Shown here: positions 1 to 9,404 of the stretch, piece by piece
Layout of the letters: each line of letters begins with the position of its first letter
Position numbering within the stretch: position 1 is the first letter of the stretch
From: Litoribacter ruber
Lineage (GTDB): Bacteria; Bacteroidota; Bacteroidia; Cytophagales; Cyclobacteriaceae
DNA: 64,000 bases
Reading direction: 5' to 3'
Assembly: GCF_018500185.1 (NCBI RefSeq)
Contig: NZ_JAHBGI010000001.1
Location: 474,512 to 538,511, forward strand
Translations under genes and position numbers: made by a program
Notes under the pieces: model-generated
Database searches by the model: none
Told to the model about the DNA's origin: nothing
Seen by the model: the letters and a program-made list of their open reading frames with translations, nothing else

Positions 1-1776
1 GGTAGACTCATCATCCTGATAAATCCCGAATATCTCCCCATCCTCAGTTTCGATCAAAGCTAATATGTCATTAATCTCCTCAGTGTCATACTCCAGTAAG
101 ACCTGAAAATCAGAGCCGGTATCCGAAAACGTTACCAACTCCCTTAGGGTGGAAGATTTTTGGGAAATTGCGTAGAAAGTGCTGCCCCTGGTCAAAAGCA
201 ACAAGTTGAAGTTTGGACCCAAATCCTGGATGTCAAGTATGGAGCTAAATGAATTGTCTTCTGTATCCATGCTGAACACTTCATCTCCGTCCTCCCCATA
301 CAGATACCCATCTTTGTAAAACAACTTTTTGGGAATAAACCGGCTACCCGTAAATTCCCGAATGATTTCCAAATCTGTTCCTTCAGCAAAAATGCGGACC
401 AGTCGATTTCCCATGGCATAGAGGTTGCCACCTTGACCCGCCTCCAGATGTGAAAAAGCAAATTCTTGGTCGAGTTGTCTGGTGATTTCAAATTGGCCGT
501 TTTCTATTTTGAATATCGTACCATGCCCAAATTCTCCCCCAAACCTGTTTATGCCATAGAAGGTATTGCCCACCTGAACGAGATTGATCGGGGATAGTCC
601 TTCCACGTTCAATGGTAGCGGGAGGCTGTCCAAATCAGCGCTGTTGGGTGAGGCAATGTATATTTGGTTGTAGGTTAGGGCAAGTAAGTTGTCATCGTTG
701 TCAAATGCAATATTTTGATTGAGGGGTGAGCTGAAATTCGGATCCTCGAGAGGGGGATCAAAACTGAAAAGCTGGGTGAAATTATCGCCGTTTTTTTCCA
801 GGCTAAATACCCGCCTTTCCGTAATCCCAAATAACATGTCATCTCTTTCGCTCAAGGAACCCAAGTGGAGTTCGGATGGGAATTCATGTAAAATCTCAAA
901 GCCTGAACCATCCAGCCCGATGCGAAAGGCAGCACTGCTGGTCCCACTCCTGCGGGCAAAACCGTACAAATAGTTGTTGTCCGACAAGAGTAATTTCCCG
1001 ACTGGCCTGAACTCAAAATTTCCGAACTCCTCAAATTGCCGTAAATACTGGAAGTCTGTGCCATCGGTTCCCATTCTGTAAAATCTGGACCTTCCGTTGT
1101 TGTCTGCCGCAAAGCCATAAATCCAATCTTCCTCAAAAACCAGTGCCACGCTAGGGGAGAAAAAATCAGTTCTGAATTCGGCCTCCCCCAACATGGTGGC
1201 TTCATTTCCACCTATCCGGATTTTCAGGATGCCATATTGCTGTGAGGTATAAAAGTAGCCGTCGGATACATGCAAAACTTCTCTGGGCAGGATGCCTGCC
1301 GGGTTTTCAAAAAACTCCAGGCCTGATCCGTCCTGGTTGATCCGAAATATTCTGGCTTCAACGTCATCGTCGGAAATTTGGACTTCTGCGGAGCCATAGA
1401 TGAATCCATCCGCTGCCAAAAAAAGACCCAGTGGCCTGGCATTTATGGGGATGGTTTCAAAATTTGAACCGTCACCCGAAAACCTGTAGAGGGCCCGCTG
1501 AGTATTGGAGGACGCCATAAAGTCCCCATCATCGAGTAATAAAAGTCCATTGGAAAAGGCCCCCGGCGTAGGGGCAAAGTCTTTGATAACTTGGAAATCC
1601 GATCCATCCGAATTGACCGCGTAAATAAAGCCTCCGGGGAAATCATATCCGCTTTGGGAGGAACCGTAAAATTTGTCTTGGGCCACCACTGATTGAATGA
1701 TAAAGGGCGCCAATAGCAGATAACAGATCCATGCTAGAACAAAGCTTTTTGGGTTTTTTAGTAAAATAGGTTTCAT
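1..1776 (-). CDS. Secreted GloVer-repeat (beta-propeller-like) protein, 3' end outside window
   Basis: The leftward frame is open from an ATG at 1776 to the window edge (592 codons seen) with no stop, so the C terminus is missing. The N terminus has a signal peptide (MKPILLKNPKSFVLAW, a hydrophobic core, then a likely cleavage site near VVAQ). The rest is tandem repeats of about 50 residues with the theme 'LYGxxxxGGxxGxGxIFxxxxDGxxFxxL', as in TIGR03803 (Gloeobacter/Verrucomicrobia) repeats, which are thought to form beta-propellers. It is a paralogue of the next gene upstream in its own direction (2124-5378), which carries a type IX sorting domain, so this product is probably exported too. 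Its substrate is unknown. A beta-propeller fold is inferred from the family. Confidence 0.75.
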   Translation of the reverse strand, partial: MKPILLKNPKSFVLAWICYLLLAPFIIQSVVAQDKFYGSSQSGYDFPGGFIYAVNSDGSDFQVIKDFAPTPGAFSNGLLLLDDGDFMASSNTQRALYRFSGDGSNFETIPINARPLGLFLAADGFIYGSAEVQISDDDVEARIFRINQDGSGLEFFENPAGILPREVLHVSDGYFYTSQQYGILKIRIGGNEATMLGEAEFRTDFFSPSVALVFEEDWIYGFAADNNGRSRFYRMGTDGTDFQYLRQFEEFGNFEFRPVGKLLLSDNNYLYGFARRSGTSSAAFRIGLDGSGFEILHEFPSELHLGSLSERDDMLFGITERRVFSLEKNGDNFTQLFSFDPPLEDPNFSSPLNQNIAFDNDDNLLALTYNQIYIASPNSADLDSLPLPLNVEGLSPINLVQVGNTFYGINRFGGEFGHGTIFKIENGQFEITRQLDQEFAFSHLEAGQGGNLYAMGNRLVRIFAEGTDLEIIREFTGSRFIPKKLFYKDGYLYGEDGDEVFSMDTEDNSFSSILDIQDLGPNFNLLLLTRGSTFYAISQKSSTLRELVTFSDTGSDFQVLLEYDTEEINDILALIETEDGEIFGIYQDDEST

Positions 1777-2123
1777 AATCAACAGAGGTGTAGAAGGTTA
1801 AGTGGAACGTAGCTCTTTGAAAAAAACTGCTTGAAAACCAGTACCAAAACCTAAAAATCCCGCTAGATAACCGGCCTAATTAAAAAGCAGTCTGTAACGT
1901 TGCGCTACATGTTGCCTTGGGTTAACCTGCAGTCAATTATTCTGAAAAAATCAAAATCCAATGGTAATCTATGTTACAAATTTAAGCTAATTGCAAATCT
2001 TTTAAAAGGTGTAAAACAATGATTTTAAGGTGATTATGTGGTAAATAGGGAGGCGGGCCCAAGTCGGGACTGGGTTTTTCCCGACTTGGAATACTTGCCT
2101 CAAAAGATGTCAATAAGCAACTC
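1777..2123. other. Intergenic spacer between two GloVer-repeat genes
   Basis: This stretch separates two leftward paralogues. It is AT-rich apart from the hairpin at 2059-2089, and I see no open frame or recognisable promoter consensus. It must hold the promoter of the gene starting at 1776. Confidence 0.5.
2059..2089 (-). terminator. Hairpin downstream of GloVer-repeat gene
   Basis: There is a perfect 11-bp inverted repeat (CCAAGTCGGGA at 2059-2069, TCCCGACTTGG at 2079-2089) with a 9-nt loop, 34 nt past the stop codon of the leftward gene at 2124. There is no clear U-run after it on the minus strand, so it may be a processing or 3'-end stability hairpin rather than a classical terminator. 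Confidence 0.5.
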
Positions 2124-5100
2124 TTACCTCTTCAAAACTTTCACACTGTGGTAGCCATATTCGGTACGAACCTGAATATAATAAGTGCCTTTTCTCAGCC
2201 TGCTCACGTTGAATTCCAAAATGTTGTTCTCCAAGAGTTGATGCAGGTCCCTCAACTCCAGGTTGCCATAGGCATCCGTCAGGATAGTGGTGATGAGTTC
2301 CGGGGACAGATCTCCCAGGTCCACAAAGATTTTGTCAGTTGTCGGGTTAGGGTAGGCCTTGATTTTCTTGAGCAGTTCGGCAAACAGCTCCTCATGGCTG
2401 GGTTGGCCCTTACGCTTGCTTCCTTCCAGCACGGTCACCGTTCCTTGTGCCAAAAGTTCGGGCATGGCATCCCAAGGGGCATTGATGTCGCTGTCGTAGA
2501 CGAGTTGGTCACCCCGGTTTCTGTCCCAGATTTTCATCCGGACTTTGGTAGTGGAAGTGCCTTCGGCGCTGGCAAGCAGGAATCCATAGTTGCCTTTGCC
2601 ATTGAGTTTGCCTACCCCCTGGATCACGGCCTTATCCTCCTCAATCACCAGCCAGTTGAGGAAACTGCTGTTGAATTTGAAATCACGGGTATTGAGTCCC
2701 ACATGGCCTGAAGGGGTTTTGCTGTGGCGATGATAGCGTGCCGAAAGGCTGAAGAAGGCCTTGCCGGAAGAGTTAGGCCTGGGTATGTAGGCCCCCTGCG
2801 GGGAATGGAACCAGCCTGCCCCTGCAACAGCCCCCGCCTCGGGATCAAAAATGGGGTAGGGGTCGGCCTCGGCTAGGGTATTTTCCCCGCAGCCGCTTTC
2901 GACTTCCAGACTGATCCTGTAAAGGCCGGCCTCCTCATATCTAAATGTACCCGTGGCCACGCCGTTATCAATGGTAGCCGGGCTGCTTTGCCCATTGCCC
3001 CAATGCCAGGTGGCCGACTTGATCTCCCCGGATGGCAGTGCCAGATGAGGTCTCACGGTTTTGCCCACCGGTGCGCGCTTGTCTGGGTCAATGATGAGAT
3101 CACCAAGCTTGATTTCAATGCAGTCGGGCAAATCTCCTTTAATAAAGCTAACGCCTGTCACACCTTTTCCATCAGTTGATTCATTGAGCCTTCTGAGTAT
3201 TTCGTAATTGTAATCCCCGGCGCTTAATTTGAAAACCACCCCGGATTGGGTAATGGGGTCATATGGTTGAAAATTTATATCGGTTCCGCCATACAGATTT
3301 CCCTGATTGTCAATGGCCAACCCTATGTCCGGAACCCCATCTTCCTCCACCACAAAGGTTTGTAAAATCTCGAAATTTAAATCCTCCACCGTAAGCTTGA
3401 AAACCAGTCCATAATCCAAAAAGCTGAAAAAATCATCCGGCCCCGTTACCATCACACCGTAGAATATCCCAGGATCTCCCTCAACCATGTGGTCAATGGG
3501 AAACATCCCTTGGTCCCGAAATGGGGTTTCATATAGGACTTGCAGATCGCGGCCATCCAAACCTATGCTGAAAATTGTTCCTTTTCTATTTCTGGCGCCT
3601 TCTGTGGTAAACCCATAAAGTCTGCCATCCTGACCTAAAGTGAGGGACCCGTTTGGAGATCGGCCTGCTCTGGCCTCTGAAAAAGCATATACCACATTAA
3701 AGTCTCCTTCCTTGCTGATGCTAAACAAACTTCCAAATCCCTCGGGACCCTCATCTCTGGCCAACCCATAAAGCAGCCCATTTGGCCCTTCCACAAGCTG
3801 TCCGTTGATGTTGCCTCCATCCAATTCTGGGTGAATATGGCGGAGTACCGAAAAGTCAGAACCATCCGGAGACATTTTAAATATTGTACCGCCCAAATGA
3901 ACCCCGCCTCCGGAATTTACCCCGTAAATATGTCCATCGCTTCCTTCAATTAACCCTGTGGGGTAGGCTCCGTCCTCATTGCTGTCAAGGTTTCTTAGAA
4001 CAGTAAAGCCAGTTCCGTCGGCATTTATTCCAAAGATCGTTCCTACACCTTTCCCCCCAGCGGCTGTGCCGTACAGCTTGCCAAATGAACTTTCAAGCAA
4101 CCTATTGTTTGGACCAAAAGGGGCTTCAATAGTTTTTTCATAAACAATGCTGGGGGTGCTTTCCTCTAAATCCAACTTAAAGATCAAAGTGGAAATCTTT
4201 TCACGAATGGATCCTGCTCCGAATAGGTCTCCACTGTTATTAAAGCCAATGGTGGTAGCATTTATAAAGCCATTGCTTGACTCAAGATGGGAAAAAACAG
4301 TTAAAGCTCTCGAATCCGGATCGAAGCGGAAGACCTGGGAATTAGCCCTGAACGTGCGGGTAAGCCAATAAAGGAATCCGTCACTATCAATTAATAATCC
4401 TGAATCTACCCTGTTGTCAGCGCTTTGTGGGGACTCCATAGAATAAAGCAATTCCAGTTCGGCCGTTTCTGTATCTATTTTATAAATCTTCGTCTCTCCT
4501 CCAGCAAATCCCTGAATAGCCAATGCATATAGAATTCCTGCAGCGTTATCCGGATGGTTTACCATGGAAAAAAGCTGCAAACTTGAATCAAGGTTTCCTA
4601 ATGTCTCAAAGTTGCTGCCATCAGGGGATATTCTGAACAGGGCATTATCATAGTCTAGTAGCCCATAAAGTAAACCATCAGGTCCTTCGTAGAACTTTGA
4701 CGAGGGGCTTCCGTTTCCAAATCCCTCAAATTCCCTAAAGGTAGTTAAGCCAGTTCCGTCACGATCGATAACAAAAAATGCCCCTGCCCCGAAACCATCC
4801 AAACTAGAACCGGTGGTTCCGTAAAGTCTTCCATCACTGCCTAGCGTGACTCCATCTCTAGGATTTCCACCAACCGCCGTAGCACTATTGAAATGGTGCA
4901 ATATGGTAAACCCACCTTGGCTATTAAATCTATAAAGGATTCCATCATCGGTTTGCCCTCCCAAAGCAAAACCATAAAAATTGCCGTCCTCATCCTGGAT
5001 AAGTTGACCGAAAGGTTGGCCACCCATTTCTCCACCCTCAAAATAATGCAGTACCTGCACTTCCGTGCCATCAGCCGCATATCGGCTAATTGCTCCCTGC

Positions 5101-5378
5101 CCATATATTCCTCCATAATTGGTACCGTAATAACTGCCATCCATCCCCTGCGCTAATGCAATAGGGCCACTCATGGGAAGCTCAAATGCATGTTCAATTG
5201 TAAAGTTGTCTCCATTGGGATTCATGCTAAAGATGGTGCCCCCGCCTTTAGGCCCTCCATCCTGCCCCGTACCGAAAACCCGCTGCCCCTTTGACTCCGG
5301 GACAAAGTAGATAATCAGCAAGATGGTCAATAGGGCGTGTAAAAATCCTGTGGTTTTGATTGGTATAAAGGTTTTCAT
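2124..5378 (-). CDS. Secreted GloVer-repeat protein with type IX secretion (Por) C-terminal sorting domain
   Basis: A large extracellular protein of 1084 residues. The start at 5378 is chosen over an ATG at 5435 because it places a clean signal peptide (MKTFIPIKTTGFLHALLTIL, cleavage near ESKGQ) at the N terminus. About residues 25-760 contain roughly fifteen TIGR03803 repeats ('GGGTIFSMNPNGDNF', 'GSDGRLYGTTG' and similar). A 100-residue Ig/PKD-like segment and a DUF-like beta domain follow. The last ~75 residues ('AYPNPTTDKIFVDL' to 'GTYYIQVRTEYGYHSVKVLKR' region) form a typical T9SS type A sorting domain, which directs export across the outer membrane and surface attachment in Bacteroidota. 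Next to the truncated paralogue at 1-1776. Ligand unknown. Confidence 0.85.
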   Translation of the reverse strand: MKTFIPIKTTGFLHALLTILLIIYFVPESKGQRVFGTGQDGGPKGGGTIFSMNPNGDNFTIEHAFELPMSGPIALAQGMDGSYYGTNYGGIYGQGAISRYAADGTEVQVLHYFEGGEMGGQPFGQLIQDEDGNFYGFALGGQTDDGILYRFNSQGGFTILHHFNSATAVGGNPRDGVTLGSDGRLYGTTGSSLDGFGAGAFFVIDRDGTGLTTFREFEGFGNGSPSSKFYEGPDGLLYGLLDYDNALFRISPDGSNFETLGNLDSSLQLFSMVNHPDNAAGILYALAIQGFAGGETKIYKIDTETAELELLYSMESPQSADNRVDSGLLIDSDGFLYWLTRTFRANSQVFRFDPDSRALTVFSHLESSNGFINATTIGFNNSGDLFGAGSIREKISTLIFKLDLEESTPSIVYEKTIEAPFGPNNRLLESSFGKLYGTAAGGKGVGTIFGINADGTGFTVLRNLDSNEDGAYPTGLIEGSDGHIYGVNSGGGVHLGGTIFKMSPDGSDFSVLRHIHPELDGGNINGQLVEGPNGLLYGLARDEGPEGFGSLFSISKEGDFNVVYAFSEARAGRSPNGSLTLGQDGRLYGFTTEGARNRKGTIFSIGLDGRDLQVLYETPFRDQGMFPIDHMVEGDPGIFYGVMVTGPDDFFSFLDYGLVFKLTVEDLNFEILQTFVVEEDGVPDIGLAIDNQGNLYGGTDINFQPYDPITQSGVVFKLSAGDYNYEILRRLNESTDGKGVTGVSFIKGDLPDCIEIKLGDLIIDPDKRAPVGKTVRPHLALPSGEIKSATWHWGNGQSSPATIDNGVATGTFRYEEAGLYRISLEVESGCGENTLAEADPYPIFDPEAGAVAGAGWFHSPQGAYIPRPNSSGKAFFSLSARYHRHSKTPSGHVGLNTRDFKFNSSFLNWLVIEEDKAVIQGVGKLNGKGNYGFLLASAEGTSTTKVRMKIWDRNRGDQLVYDSDINAPWDAMPELLAQGTVTVLEGSKRKGQPSHEELFAELLKKIKAYPNPTTDKIFVDLGDLSPELITTILTDAYGNLELRDLHQLLENNILEFNVSRLRKGTYYIQVRTEYGYHSVKVLKR

Positions 5379-5970
5379 AATTTCTCTGTTTGGTAAAAAA
5401 GATTTCAAAAAAAGCATAGGTGTCCCGCCCGGCATGGATGCATGCCCGTAATGATCTCAAAAGTGATAAGCCGCGGGAAAAACGGGTTAGGAAGAGTTCA
5501 GGGTCATAGGCCTAGCAGTTTATGGTTAATGGTTTTCTAAAAAAAATCCTCAAAAAAGACCCATAGGCCCACCCAAATTACCAACTTATAAAAAGCAATT
5601 AGTTGATATTACTTGCTACACGTATAAAATACTAATAGTTAAAATAATTCTTTATATTATTACAAATATAGTCTTTTGTTGTTATAATATTATAGTGTTT
5701 CCTAGAAAAAAATATTGACTTATAAAGGTTTAAAGGTTTAAGGATTAAGGGATTAACGGTGGGCACTAAGTCTCCTTAATCCATTAATCAGTCCCGCTGG
5801 GCTCCAATGCAATTATGCCAGCGGGACGTTAAACCCTTAATCTACTTTAACAGCAAATAGGGCAGGCTGCGACCCTGCCTTTGCCGGCAGGCGCAACGAT
5901 TTTCGCAGCGCCGCTGCGAGAAATCATGACGTCATAGCAAAGGGCGTGTTTGGGAAAGACAGAGCCTCTA
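5379..5970. other. Intergenic spacer with hairpin and heptamer-like words
   Basis: A divergent spacer of about 590 bp without a credible gene. It begins with the AT-rich upstream region of the leftward gene. Near 5717-5770 lie 7-8 bp words of the 'aaggttt/aaggatt' type, and a perfect 10-bp inverted repeat (GTCCCGCTGG 5791-5800, CCAGCGGGAC 5818-5827) follows. GC-rich mini-palindromes (5865-5935) precede the regulated promoter of the sulfur cluster. Confidence 0.6.
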
Positions 5971-6015
5971 AGTGACCCAAGTCACCGAGTTTAAACAGAA
6001 ATAGAATTATTTTTG
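5971..6015 (+). promoter_or_regulatory. Promoter with CRP/FNR-like operator upstream of MBL-rhodanese gene
   Basis: The palindrome AGTGACCCAAGTCAC (5971-5985) lies 37 bp (start to start) upstream of a consensus Bacteroidota -7 box TATTTTTG (6008-6015). The same geometry occurs at 8649, 9405 and 11742. The box would be centred about 44 bp before the expected start site, as for a class II activator of the CRP/FNR family. The regulator is not in the window. Confidence 0.6.
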
Positions 6016-6057
6016 TACTAAATAAAATTTAACCATTAACAAACCATTTGTACATTC

Positions 6058-7392
6058 ATGGAAATCAAACAATTTGAAGACAAGGGACTTTCTCATTTTT
6101 CATATGCCGTGTTGGCCGACAACAAGGTTGTTCTAATAGATCCTGCCAGGGATCCGAAACCTTATTATGAATACGCCAAACAGCATGGTGCCGAAATCGT
6201 GGGTGTGATCGAGACCCACCCGCATGCCGATTTCATCAGTTCGCATTATGAGATCCACAAGACCACCGGAGCCACCGTTTACATCAGTGAGATGGTGGGC
6301 GCTGATTATCCGCATCAGGCCTTTGATGAAGGTGATGAAATCAGCCTGGGCGACAAAGTTAAGTTCAAAGCCCTTCACACTCCAGGACATTCTCCTGACA
6401 GTATCAGCATAGTGCTTTCGGAAGAAGGCAAAGACAAAGCGGTCTTTACGGGGGATACCCTATTCATCGGTGATGTGGGAAGACCTGACCTGCGTGAGAA
6501 ATCCGGGAAAATGCAGGCCAAACGCGAGGAACTTGCACGCCAGATGTACAAAAGTACCCGTGAAAAATTAATGAAACTCGAAGATGAGGTGGTGGTCTAT
6601 CCGGCCCATGGCTCGGGCTCCCTTTGCGGCAAGTCCATGAGTGATGCCAACAGCAGCACCATCGGTCAGGAAAAAGCTTCCAATTATGCCCTTCAGGACA
6701 TGAGTGAGGACAGGTTTGTGGAAATCCTCCTCGAGGACCAGCCCTTTATCCCTAAGTACTTCCCCTACGATGTGGACCTCAACAAACAGGGCGCGCCAGA
6801 TTATCTGGAAAGTGTAGCCAAAGTGAAAAAAATGGAGCCCAACTTCCATCCCGAGGAGGGAGCCCTGACCGTCGATGGACGTTCAGGCGATAAATATAAG
6901 GAATCACACCTACCCGGTGCCATCAACATCATGGACGGGGAAAAATTCGAAACCTGGCTGGGAAGTATAGTCGGACCTGATGAGGCTTATTACCTGGTAG
7001 CTGAAGACGAGGAGACACTGGACAAACTGATCCGAAAGGCAGCCAAAATCGGGTATGAACTGAATATCAAGGCTGCCTTTGTTTACACCGGAAAAGACGG
7101 CAAAGGCTTCGATTTATTTGATAAAGGTAAGTTTAAGGAAAACAAGGATGCCTACACCATCCTGGATATCCGGAATACCAGCGAAACCAAAGGGGATAAG
7201 GTATTTGATTCGGCGATCAACATTCCCCTGCCCGAACTTAGGGAGCGCATCAACGAAATCCCGAAGGATAGACCTATTGTGGTCCACTGTGCCGGGGGTT
7301 ACCGCTCGGCAGCAGGTAGCTCCATCGTCAAAAACGCCTTCCCCGACAAAACCGTCATGGATATGAGTGAGGCGATCAAGGATTTTAACTGA
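6058..7392 (+). CDS. Metallo-beta-lactamase fold / double rhodanese fusion, persulfide dioxygenase-sulfurtransferase-like
   Basis: 444 residues, probably cytoplasmic. Residues 1-235 are an MBL-fold domain with metal-ligand motifs T-H54-P-H56-A-D58-F, H107-TPG-H111, TGD133 and PAH184G, matching the ETHE1/persulfide dioxygenase group. Residues 262-345 are a rhodanese-like domain without the active-site Cys ('YYLVAEDEE' in its place). Residues 363-444 are a second rhodanese with an intact loop C411-AGGYR. This order (dioxygenase, inactive rhodanese, active rhodanese) is that of CstB-type enzymes, which oxidise persulfides and release thiosulfate. A role in sulfane-sulfur detoxification or oxidation follows from the family and from the neighbours (rhodaneses, thioredoxin, YeeE/YedE). 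Substrate not proven. Confidence 0.85.
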   Translation: MEIKQFEDKGLSHFSYAVLADNKVVLIDPARDPKPYYEYAKQHGAEIVGVIETHPHADFISSHYEIHKTTGATVYISEMVGADYPHQAFDEGDEISLGDKVKFKALHTPGHSPDSISIVLSEEGKDKAVFTGDTLFIGDVGRPDLREKSGKMQAKREELARQMYKSTREKLMKLEDEVVVYPAHGSGSLCGKSMSDANSSTIGQEKASNYALQDMSEDRFVEILLEDQPFIPKYFPYDVDLNKQGAPDYLESVAKVKKMEPNFHPEEGALTVDGRSGDKYKESHLPGAINIMDGEKFETWLGSIVGPDEAYYLVAEDEETLDKLIRKAAKIGYELNIKAAFVYTGKDGKGFDLFDKGKFKENKDAYTILDIRNTSETKGDKVFDSAINIPLPELRERINEIPKDRPIVVHCAGGYRSAAGSSIVKNAFPDKTVMDMSEAIKDFN

Positions 7393-7411
7393 GGCAGTTT
7401 AGAAGTTTAGC

Positions 7412-7450
7412 ATCCCGCACCGCATAGCTTCGCTATATGCGGTGCGGGAT
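7412..7450 (+). terminator. 15-bp hairpin after MBL-rhodanese gene
   Basis: ATCCCGCACCGCATA (7412-7426) is perfectly repeated in inverted orientation at 7436-7450 around a 9-nt loop. It is flanked by 'gtttagaagtttag' and 'ggttaggagtttag' words that also flank other hairpins in the window. No U-run follows, so termination is uncertain. It may be one of the mobile hairpin modules. Confidence 0.45.
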
Positions 7451-7558
7451 TGGTTAGGAGTTTAGGGAGTGCTATTTCTAAACTTCTAAACCCTCTGGAT
7501 GCGCGCAGCGCCCAGAGATAACCTCCTAACCACCTTTAATAACTTTAATCCATACAAA

Positions 7559-8230
7559 ATGAAAAAACTACTAATTCTCGCAGCAATGGCCGGCATGTTC
7601 GGTCAGGCTGCAATCGCACAGGATGAGAGGCAGACCCCGGTAAAGCGGGATGTGCCGCTGATGGAGGAAAACTACAACCCTGAGGGTGGCGCCGTGATCA
7701 TTGACGGCCGGCCTCAGGAGAAGTTTAAGCAATCCCACCTGCCGGGTGCCATCAACATTCAGGAGGCCAAGTTCGGGGAATTTCTAACCAAAATGGTGGA
7801 CCCTGAGGTGGAATTCTTTGTAGTGGCAGATAATCCTGAAAGGCTTTCCATGCTAGTGGATCATGCCGATTCGGTGGGGTATGGTCCTAATATCAAAGGA
7901 GTCTTTTTGTACAATAAAACGGATGGGGAAAAAATTCAGCAGTTTGACAAAACTGAATTTGATCGGGATCCCGATGCGTTTACGATTGTTGACGTGAGGG
8001 GAGAGGATGAGCATGAGGATTATCCGGTGTTCAAAAACTCGGTAAACATCCCCTTGGCCGAGCTAGCCGATCGCGCCGATGAGATTCCTACTGGCAAACC
8101 CATTGTCGTCCATTGCGGTACCGGCTACCGCTCCGCCATCGGCGCCAGCATCCTTCACCACGAACTGACAGGAGCCAAAGTGCTCGATATGGGCAGTCAC
8201 ATCAAGGGATACTTGCCGAAGAAGGATTGA
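7559..8230 (+). CDS. Periplasmic double rhodanese-domain protein
   Basis: 223 residues from the ATG at 7559, chosen because it gives a signal peptide (MKKLLILAAMAGMFGQAAIA, cleavage before QDE). An upstream in-frame ATG at 7499 would spoil it. Two rhodanese-like domains follow: the first ('IIDGRPQEKFKQSHLPGAIN') lacks the catalytic Cys, the second has an intact HCGTGYR loop. The layout and wording closely mirror the C-terminal half of the fusion protein encoded just upstream (6058-7392), so it looks like a duplicated, separately exported copy. Likely role: sulfur transfer or thiosulfate/polysulfide handling in the periplasm. That role is inference. Confidence 0.8.
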   Translation: MKKLLILAAMAGMFGQAAIAQDERQTPVKRDVPLMEENYNPEGGAVIIDGRPQEKFKQSHLPGAINIQEAKFGEFLTKMVDPEVEFFVVADNPERLSMLVDHADSVGYGPNIKGVFLYNKTDGEKIQQFDKTEFDRDPDAFTIVDVRGEDEHEDYPVFKNSVNIPLAELADRADEIPTGKPIVVHCGTGYRSAIGASILHHELTGAKVLDMGSHIKGYLPKKD

Positions 8231-8648
8231 TCCGTAGTTGTCCGTCCCGAAGTCGCCTCCCCTGGGAGGTAAACTTCGCACTTCGGGACTGTTGTCCCTC
8301 CATGGGTCGGCTTCGCCTCCCTGGCTAAGTTGTCATTGTTGTCATGGTTCCAATCCGCGCCCCGCAGGACATTATTTGCGTAATATCAACCGAAAGTCCT
8401 TTCAAAGGCAAAGCCTTTGAAAGATAGCCGAATCCCTACCTTCAACTGTTCTCGTTAAGCGGGCTCTCATCCCACCCGTGACTGACCTTACGTAGAACAA
8501 TGACAACCATGACAACAGCCCCGGGGAGCCGCAAGCGACTCGCGGGGCGTACAACCATGACAACCACGTGCACCCCATCCGACATCGGACACCCGACATC
8601 GTACATCCGACATCCGACATCCGACATCCGACATCCGACATCCCCCTA
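8231..8648. repeat. Repeat-rich spacer with nine tandem heptamers
   Basis: No gene is seen. An imperfect inverted repeat around 8243-8290 uses the words GTCCCGAAGT and ACTTCGGGAC. From 8581 to 8643 there are nine tandem 7-bp units of the form GACATCC, the first four with single-base changes. Apparent open frames here are by-products of the repeats. Confidence 0.7.
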
Positions 8649-8693
8649 TGTGACTAAAATTACTGTACACCCCACCTCCTTACACTACCTTTG
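8649..8693 (+). promoter_or_regulatory. Promoter with degenerate CRP/FNR-like operator upstream of small rhodanese
   Basis: The half-site TGTGAC (8649-8654), with a weak right half (TTACT), lies 37 bp upstream of a -7 box TACCTTTG (8686-8693). That spacing equals the one at 5971 and 9405. The -7 box is 25 nt before the ATG at 8718. Confidence 0.5.
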
Positions 8694-8717
8694 CATAAAC
8701 TTAAACTAATAACCATT

Positions 8718-9053
8718 ATGTTCTCGAATTTCTTTAAAAGCAAACCAAAGGGTTACAATGATCTTGACGCCAAGTCTTTCCAAGAAGGCATGAAAAATAA
8801 AAATGCCGTGATCATTGATGTGAGAAGTGCAGGGGAATTTGCAAGCGGGAAACTGAAAGGGGCCAGAAATATCGACCTGATGGGTAACTTTGCCAAGCAG
8901 ATCGCAGGCCTGCCCAAAGACAAGGAGTATTACCTGTACTGCAGAAGCGGCAACCGAAGCGGATCCGCTGCCGGCCTCATGGCTAGCAACGGATTTGAAA
9001 ATGTGAACAACCTGAAAGGCGGCATCATGAGCTGGCCTTTTGATACGGTTTGA
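8718..9053 (+). CDS. Single-domain rhodanese (sulfurtransferase)
   Basis: 111 residues from the ATG at 8718. An upstream in-frame ATG at 8691 overlaps the -7 promoter box and is rejected. It is a single rhodanese domain of usual length ('AVIIDVRSAGEFASGKLKGARNIDL') with active-site loop YCRSGNRSGSAAGLM near residue 77. No signal peptide, so cytoplasmic. It is followed 30 bp later by thioredoxin, suggesting that the persulfide on Cys is passed to or reduced by the thioredoxin. Like PspE/GlpE-type carriers, it may move sulfane sulfur between the larger MBL-rhodanese enzymes. Confidence 0.85.
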   Translation: MFSNFFKSKPKGYNDLDAKSFQEGMKNKNAVIIDVRSAGEFASGKLKGARNIDLMGNFAKQIAGLPKDKEYYLYCRSGNRSGSAAGLMASNGFENVNNLKGGIMSWPFDTV

Positions 9054-9083
9054 TTTATCGTACTTTGTACAAAAGAAAAAAAT

Positions 9084-9404
9084 ATGAGCACTCAAAATAG
9101 ACCTAAGTCTTTCAACGAGCTAATCTCCGGCGAGCAGCCGGTGTTGGTGGATTTCTTTGCCACCTGGTGCGGACCCTGTCAGATGATGCAGCCTATACTG
9201 GAGGATGTGTCCAAGCAGATGGGTACAGCCGTCAAGGTGATCAAAGTGGATGTGGACAAAAACCAGCTGGCCGCAAGCAAGTTTCAGGTTAGAGGCGTTC
9301 CCACTTTGATTTTATTCCAGAATGGCAAACCTTTGTGGAGGCAGTCCGGTGTGGTGCCGGCCAATCAGCTGGTGCATGTCATCAGACAACACGCCAAAGT
9401 ATAA
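9084..9404 (+). CDS. Thioredoxin
   Basis: 106 residues with the classical WCGPC active site near residue 29 (FFATWCGPCQMM) and the cis-proline motif RGVPTLILF near residue 73. The length is normal for thioredoxin and there is no signal peptide. It lies 30 bp after the rhodanese gene, probably in the same transcript, and would supply reducing power for releasing sulfide or sulfite from rhodanese persulfides. The symbol is left empty because the genome may have other thioredoxins. Confidence 0.9.
   Translation: MSTQNRPKSFNELISGEQPVLVDFFATWCGPCQMMQPILEDVSKQMGTAVKVIKVDVDKNQLAASKFQVRGVPTLILFQNGKPLWRQSGVVPANQLVHVIRQHAKV

Noticed and set aside
2148..2711. 187-codon rightward frame antisense to the T9SS protein gene
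   Set aside because: Antisense shadow of a well-supported coding region. No motif or start context.
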